Positions 57,136-64,000 of a DNA stretch of 64,000 nucleotides are shown in pieces. The translations under genes and the position numbers were made by a program. Under the pieces are notes generated by a model. The model saw only the letters and a program-made list of their open reading frames with translations, made no database searches and was not told the origin of the DNA. The stretch comes from Dermatophagoides farinae (taxonomy: Eukaryota; Arthropoda; Arachnida; Sarcoptiformes; Pyroglyphidae): positions 6,081,001 to 6,145,000 of the forward strand of contig NC_134679.1 in NCBI RefSeq assembly GCF_024713945.1. Reading direction: 5' to 3'. Position 1 is the first letter of the stretch; each line of letters begins with the position of its first letter.

Positions 57136-57417
57136 ATGGTATGTTTTGCTACGCTGATGATTGCTTTCGTTGTGATATTCAATCCTCAATGTCAAATCAA
57201 TGGTAGTGAAGGAAAGAAGGAAAATTTTCTGGTCCATTCCATCAATTCAATCATACGAAACAAAAACAGAAACAGAAACAGTTTGGCAAATGTTCAGAAT
57301 TTTTTTTTTTTTTCCAATTCAATCCAATTCTATATGATGATGTCAATGTCCAATATGCAAGAAAAAAAAATAGAAATGAATCCTACACTTTTGAATTTTT
57401 TGATATTTAAATCATAA
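57136..57417 (+). CDS. Candidate small secreted-protein ORF or exon, unrecognised
   Basis: I do not recognise this protein. An ATG opens a 93-codon frame whose first residues (MVCFATLMIAFVVIFNPQC) look like a signal peptide. A basic, Asn-rich stretch with NKNRNRN follows, then a repeat-derived poly-Phe run. A good splice-acceptor-like sequence (T-rich tract ending TTTCACTCAG at about 57101-57110) lies 25 nt before the ATG, and GGTAGTG at about 57204 could be a donor after the signal peptide. It could be a first coding exon of a plus-strand gene, or chance. Confidence 0.22.
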   Translation: MVCFATLMIAFVVIFNPQCQINGSEGKKENFLVHSINSIIRNKNRNRNSLANVQNFFFFSNSIQFYMMMSMSNMQEKKIEMNPTLLNFLIFKS

Positions 57418-57838
57418 AATGTAATAAAATTTTTCATAAGAATCATCATCATCAAAAAAAACAAACAAATAATGTTTGAATTTTTTTCGTGTTGCTGGCT
57501 AAAATGAACATATTAAATTGATGTTAAAAATAAACAAAAATCAAAATGATGATCATCATCATTTCATGATCATTAATCGTTCATTGTTGTCAATGTTTGG
57601 ATGAATTTTTGGAAAAAATTAATAAAAGTAATTTCAATCATGTCCACGAGATGGCGAACGTGTTCAACAAACGAACATTTGCAAAAAAAAAAAAAAAATG
57701 ATGGCGCGACAAATGAATCAAAGAGAATTTCTTTTTCTTTGAGTTATATTGAAATTAAGTTAAAAAAAAGTTTGATTGTTGAAAATTGCAAAAAAAAACT
57801 TTTGCTTTTCAATTTTGAAATTCATCATCCTCGAGAAC

Positions 57839-57839
<1 letters not shown>

Positions 57840-57874
<35 letters not shown>
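57840..57874. repeat. Poly-A run, 35 bp, longest homopolymer of the window
   Basis: A pure A run preceded by GAGAACC. It could be the tail of a retroposed sequence, but I recognise no transcript in the upstream flank. Confidence 0.9.
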
Positions 57875-57875
<1 letters not shown>

Positions 57876-60800
57876 GAATCGATCCGTATTGAATCTTTCC
57901 TCTGAAATTATGACGATGATCAGATCATTTCATTTTAAATTTATCTGATCCGATAATTAACTTCGATTAGTGTTTATTTTAACTTGAAGCACTTTTCACT
58001 TTAATTCCATATCATTGTTTATTGTCGGTAAGTGTGTCTGTGGGCGAAATTCACAAATACCGCTACTTGATAAAGAATTTTTTCATTTTCAATATGCTTC
58101 CAGTTCCAGTTTTTATTGCTATTATCATCTATTGCAACGATTATTGTTAATATACCCGTACATTAGTCCATGACGCATTCACAAATGATTACTTTCTCTC
58201 TCTCTGTGTGTGTAATGTTGTTGGAACGTTTACACGCACACACACACACACACATTCCATCGATTTGACCGAATCCAACAACAACAAATAGTTTGATGTG
58301 CATGTTGGAATATAGTTGGGTTCAAATGAATGGCTGCGTGTATTTGTGTGCGTGGGCGATCCAAAAAAAAAACTTCTCCGTTTCGAACCACAAAAACTCA
58401 CGCAAAAAAAATGCTCTGAAATTCCACAATTGACATTCAACATTCAACAGTAAATGATTGTAGATCAAATTTGTAATCGAAATTCATTTAGAAAGTTTTT
58501 TTTCCATTTTTTTTAAAAACATTTAATTAAATTCAGCAACAACTTGGCAATGATCATTTTTTGTGTGTGTGTGTGATTCATGTCTGTTTGTGTTATTACT
58601 CATATTGTTTGGCTATTTTAACGAATTTCCGTTTTTTTTTTTTTCTTTCGTTTGTTTGTGTGTTTGTTGTCATTCATCTTTAGTTTTTGTCATATTTTCA
58701 TATTGTCTTTGTGTATTTGTTCAACAACAAATCAATTCAACATCCGGCAACCCATATATATATTCCATTCATTTAATGAACAGAAAAAAAGCCAACGATT
58801 CTCGAGTAAGAATTTTTGTTTTTTTCCCATTCCAGTGAATGATATACAGATGATGATGATGATGATAATTGAAATTCTAAGCAACAGATTCTGTGTTGTT
58901 TTTTTTTCTTGGTTTCATTGGAATCAGCCATCCATTGATGTAATGTGTGTGTGTGTGTGTGTAGTTTTAAAAATGTTAATTATTATTAACATTTTTTTTT
59001 GCATTGAATATTCCAGGAATGTTCGAATGCAAATTTTTTTTTTTCAATTTTCGTCGTTATTACCAATCAGAGAAATTATGAATTTTTTTTTATGTCCCAT
59101 AGTCGAAATATTACGGGTTATGAATATAGTGTTTGTTTTCTGGTTCAATTTCCAATACGAATCAATAAAAAAAATTTATCGTTATCCACTCAATGAAGAT
59201 GATGATGATGATAAAAAATTTCATTTCTTCTGATATTGTGTCTGTGGTTAGCCATTTCCAAAGAAATAAAAATCAACTCTCTCAATGGGCTAATTTCCAT
59301 TGAAATTTGACGACAACGACAACGACAACGACGAAGATTATTATTATTATTATTAGTGGCACCATCACCAACAACGAATAAACTGTGTTAATCGAATCGA
59401 ATCAAATGATAATAAAAACTATGACGACAATGACGATGATGATGATGATGATGATCGCTGAAATTAATTCCTATAGAATGGCAAATTATTTTGCCTTCCT
59501 ACACACAACACACACACACACATAGAAATAAAAATTTTCATTTAATTACTCTTGATGATTTTTCATTATATTTATTCATTCATTTTAGATTTTTTTTTAA
59601 TTTGATTCTTGATCCAAGTGGAATTGATACAGATTCACTAGAATAATAATACTAGGGGTTATGGATCGACAAACAAACATACACACGCACTCACGCACTC
59701 AGAGAGAAATTTTCCATAAATTCCTGCAATTTTTAATGATTTTTTTTCCTATTTTTTGATCTCTAGATGGTAGGAAAAAATAATGTCAATGCAGCAGAAA
59801 TAGGAAAAATGAAATTTTTCTTTTGCTGATTCTACCAAAAAAAAAAAAAAAATCTTTCATTTTTCTTTGCATGCAATTGCAATTCTGAAAAATCCATTTT
59901 TCATTTAAATTTGCTGAATTTTTTCAATGATGATGATGATTATGGTTTTTTTTCTTGCCGTAGAAATATGTTTTTTTTTTGCTGTTAGTATAAGATATAT
60001 ATCAGACAATGATGATGATAACGGATTACAAATTACAAATTCACATATATCGTATTGTGTCAGATTTTTTGGATATGACAACATTATATGCGTGTGTTTG
60101 CATGATTTGTTGGTGGTATACAGTTTGAATTATTTTCAATTTCATTTAATAGTTTTTCGATTTTCATCTGCTAACGAGAAAAAAAATGCCGAGTTCTCTC
60201 TCTCTCTCTCTCTTTTTTCATAAATTTTTCATTTTCATAATTCATGTTGGTTTGTTGTGCCCCTCTGTATTATATTTTTCTGGCGGAACAAACACAACGA
60301 ATATAGAAGGGTGAATCATTTTTTTTTCATTCGGTAAACAAATTACACTTATTGAAAAATATTCTTTTCAATCTTTTTTCTTCTTTTGTCATCACTGTTG
60401 TTGTTGTTGTTGTTGTCGTTGTTGTTGTTGAATTGCAATTCTAGAACTTGTGAAAATACAAAAATGAAAAAAAAAGAATTTGTTCATCAATTCTGCCCAC
60501 AATCGCCAGCAGCATCATCATCATCATCATCTTTTATTCTTTATTCAAAAAAAATTCATGTCAAAATGTCAAATACACACACACACACACACACATTGTG
60601 TGTACTGCATATGGTGAAAGGCCGGTCCAATCTACACTCGGGCCATAAAGCTTTTTTTTATTGTATGAATTTCAATATTGAAGTGGAAAAAAATAGAAAA
60701 TTCAATCCATTTTCATTGAATATATGTCGACAATGATGATGATGATGGTGGTGGCATTATTTTATTTTTTTTTTTGTTTCCAACTGACAAACATCATCCA

Positions 60801-62471
60801 TTTTCTTTTGCATTCAATTTTCACTTGGTTTGCCAATGATTTTTTTTTTTGGCAATTCCAAGAAATCATTCATTTGATAATGATGTCCCTCATGAAAAAG
60901 ATTTTCTGGATCTTTTTTTTTTGGTGTTCATAAAGCTAAGAAATTGAATTATCTTCATGTTTCGGTAGCCATTTATTCTGAATTTTTTTTCCTATTTGGT
61001 TCTTTTTTTTATCTTGTTGTAGCCATTATCATCTGGTTTTTTCTGCTGCTGTTGCTGTTGTTGTTGTTGCACAACTACTAAGAAAATTTACGGAAAAAAA
61101 TGCATAGCGACAAAAAAAATAATTTATTAATCAAAGAAGAAAATTTTTTATTTGATTAACTCACTAAGATTGTTCACGATTGTTTTTTGTTTTTTTTTTT
61201 TTGGTTGCTCAAATTCAAATTAAATTGAATTGAATTGACCTAGAGAAAGAATATTCTGTTGTGTTTCAACAGCTTTATTCTTGGGGATTTATTCCAAAAT
61301 ATTCTTTCCATTTTCTCTCTCTCTCTCTCTCACACACAATGATTATAATGGAATTTTCTATTTTTGTTTTTTTTTATTCCTTGTCATAGTTTGAGTTTTG
61401 TTTTTCACGTTTTTCCAATTTTTTTTTGTTTTGTTTTTTTTCACCAAAAAAAAAATATCGTCTTGAAACTTTTTTCCATCTCTCTCATTTTTATTTTCAT
61501 GCCCACATTTCGCTACATGAAAGATAGATGATCTTCAAGAATAAAGATACTCACATCCAATCTCCAACTGCATTTTTGACCAGAATTTATATTCTACTTT
61601 GTTGTTTGTAGCGATTTAAATTTGCTTAGATTCATTTTTGTTGTTGTTGTTGTTGTTGTTATTGCATTCATTTCATGATGCATGATAATATTGCCATAGT
61701 TTTATTTTGTTTCCTGTTTGCAATTTTATTTTCCATTCCACATCTTTTTGTTACATGCAATGAACAGAATCCATGTACATGTAAACATCTTAAACTGTCA
61801 CCTACATACTGTGTCTATGTTTACCATATATACCGGTGCTAATATTATTATTAATCAAAAATAATGAAAACGAAAACGAAAAATAGACACAAAGTGAATG
61901 AATGAAAATCGAAAGTTTTATGCGTTTCACCTGCGCTTATTTATTTTCAAATAGAAACCAATTTTCCCTGATGCAATGAAAGCAAAGTGATGTTCATTAG
62001 AAACCTATGTTTGTCTGGTTTGGCGTTCCAATCGAAAAATCATTAGATCTCAAATAGATAAATCGTTAGATTATATTGTCCAGGTAAATGAACAAAAGAT
62101 AAAAAAATAACAATGACAAACGATGAAATAATGATCATTTCTTCTTTTTATTGTCATTATGAGTATCAATCTCATTGAAATCGAGAAAAAAACCGAAAAA
62201 AAATTTTCTCGAAAATTTGTTAAAAGTAAAAAAAAATTCTTGTCTGATTTTTGAATGAAGAAACAAAAAGTTTTTATTCTGTATTGAACAAAAACCAACC
62301 AAAAAAAAAAAAATGTTTCATTATTCATTTCCCATGAAAAATACATTGAATTGGCAGCAGCCATATGGTGCCATTGTTTCTATTAGTTATTTTTTTCCAT
62401 GTTTGGTTGCTATTTTGATGTTTCGTTTGTTTTATCGACACAATGTGTTGTAATTATTTTTCAGTTTCGGC

Positions 62472-62518
62472 TGTTGTTGTTGTTGTTGTCATGTATTTTG
62501 TGTATTTTTTTTGCCCCG

Positions 62519-62552
<34 letters not shown>
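62472..62552. repeat. (TGT)n and (AAC)n arrays facing each other
   Basis: A TGT array (62472-62489) and an AAC array (62519-62552) are complementary, with 29 nt between them, so a stem of up to 18 bp is possible. Confidence 0.88.
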
Positions 62553-62554
<2 letters not shown>

Positions 62555-64000
62555 ACAAAAAAAAACTCTTAAACAAAATGAAAATCTGTAAGTGGCAAAT
62601 TAATGAATTTTTGTTTTGTTTTGGCTTGATTTTGTAATTTTTTCATTTGTTTTGTATATGATCTCGCTTGCTATGGAGAATTGTAATTGCAAAAACAAAA
62701 AAAAACAAAACAAAAAACTGGCTCCAGTTGGTCATCATATTGATTTTTTTTTGTTCTGGTCCGAATTTTTTTTCTCCTACATTCCAGAATCTAGAATAGA
62801 TTCTAGGTCAATTATTGTTCATTTTTGAAACAAAAAAAAACATGTTGAATTATTAATTCATCCGAATTGAAAATTTTTGAATGAAATTTGTGTAGATCAA
62901 TCATCAAAAAAGGTTTTGTTATTGTTGCTGCTGCTGCTACCTTTTTCTCATTATTTAAATCATTATTATGGATCAAGATGGATGATAATTTTCTTGTTTC
63001 TGGTGGTGGTGATGGTGGTGGTGGTTGTGTTTGTGGTTTTCCGTGATGATGATCATAAAATTTTTTTCTTCTCTTGAAGCCCAACACACGCACATACATT
63101 ATCACATTGTCATTATCGTTATTTTTTATGGCCAATTTTCAAAACTGTCTCTCTCTTTCTCTTTCTGTTTCTCTCTGCTTTTTGTCACCTTATTTATATA
63201 AATATATACAAAATGAATGATAATTGCATCATTATAGTGAATGGAATTCTGTTGAATTTGCTGTTTATATATTTTTTTTTGTTCATTTTATTTCCGTTCT
63301 AGAGTTTATTATTATAATGATTATGATGACCATTATGTGGAATCATTGGTTGGGCCATTTTTTTTTTCGTTCACCAATCTAATTCAAATTCCTTTTTCAT
63401 TATATGATGACCAAACGAATATCTGTTTTTCTTTCACTTTCTATTGCCATATCAGGAAAAAAAACCATCGTAATGTAGCTTGTTGTTCAATTCAAAATTC
63501 AAATAAAAAAAATTCATTTCACGTTTTTTCCTTGGTATTACCACTTATGTTAAGATTTTTTTTTTTTTCGTTCACTTCGTTATCAAACTTTAGTTGTCAA
63601 ACTAAGATATTTGAATGTTGATTCGTTTTAAAATGTTTTGACAAAAGTCTAATGTGGACTATACTGAGTATAGTATAGTGAATCAAAACACTTGCACTTA
63701 TTCATAAACATCAATTTAAAGTTGGCCATTTTGGTTGTCGTCGTTGTTGTTGTTGTTTTTATCAATATGTGAAGAAAAAAAAATTGATTTTAAAATTCAA
63801 TTCTTGACATTTTTATCGATTGATTCAATATACAACTTTATCATTTCATAGCAAAGAACAGAAAAATCTGATATTCACGAATATTCAGAATCACGAATAT
63901 TTTATTGCTTTTTTATTTCACAAATTTTTTTTTTTTGTTATAGCTCTTGCTGGCTGTGGCTGTGGTTTCTTCATTTCTATCCAATTTATAATCATCATCA

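Larger units (their letters stand above)
55068..64000. other. Region downstream of FoxF, about 8.9 kb, mostly non-coding
   Basis: Apart from the FoxF 3' UTR and the weak ORF at 57136, I see only simple repeats: A35 at 57840-57874, (TG)n near 58945-58962, (AAC)n at 62519-62552, (CT)n near 60196-60212 and 61314-61331, and many T runs. Plus-strand T runs dominate, as in sense-strand introns elsewhere in the window. A TTGTTATAG acceptor-like site at 63937-63945 is followed by GC-richer sequence at the window edge and might be an exon continuing outside. Confidence 0.5.

Noticed and set aside
57800-57880. A35 run as the tail of a retrotransposon or processed pseudogene
   Set aside because: No recognisable coding or RNA sequence upstream and no target-site duplication that I could identify by eye.

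Overview
The window is eukaryotic nuclear DNA. It is very AT-rich and crowded with (AC)n, (CAT)n, (AAC)n and poly-A/T tracts. It holds three recognisable protein-coding loci, all interrupted by spliceosomal introns with GT..AG ends. The T-box sequence is closest to the arthropod H15/midline form of TBX20. The short introns (64, 65, 74 and 119 nt), the low GC and the Asn/His/Thr/Gln-rich proteins suggest an arthropod, most likely a mite of the dust-mite type. That species guess is inference; the animal and arthropod placement is well supported.

Layout. (1) Minus strand, 24275 down past position 1: a TBX20/H15/midline T-box transcription factor. Five coding exons lie in the window (22451-24275, 9786-10119, 5247-5414, 5096-5172, <1-254), separated by introns of 12.3 kb, 4.4 kb, 74 nt and 4.8 kb. 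The 3' end of the gene is outside the window. (2) 24276-45209: about 21 kb of non-coding, microsatellite-rich DNA with no gene I can support. (3) Plus strand, 45210-46502: a complete three-exon secreted histidine acid phosphatase of 387 aa. (4) 46503-52671: non-coding. (5) Plus strand, 52672-55067: a complete two-exon FoxF (biniou) forkhead factor of 758 aa. (6) 55068-64000: mostly non-coding, with one weak candidate secreted ORF at 57136.

How the genes relate. TBX20 and FoxF family members both act in mesoderm, heart and visceral-muscle development in animals. Here they lie about 28 kb apart and point away from each other, so a shared regulatory landscape is possible but unproven. The acid phosphatase between them looks functionally unrelated.

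Most notable observations: a poly-His insertion, encoded by a (CAT)8 microsatellite, inside the T-box DNA-binding domain; a one-base frame break at an A6 run in the first T-box exon, just before a conserved eh1-like motif that no in-frame ATG reaches otherwise; a dense cluster of GTCAC/GTGAC words about 1 kb upstream of the T-box start; a perfect 15-bp hairpin around a (CAT)n loop; and a switch in homopolymer strand bias (A-runs on the left, T-runs on the right) that follows the transcription direction of the genes. I found no tRNA, rRNA, CRISPR array, intact transposon or viral element.
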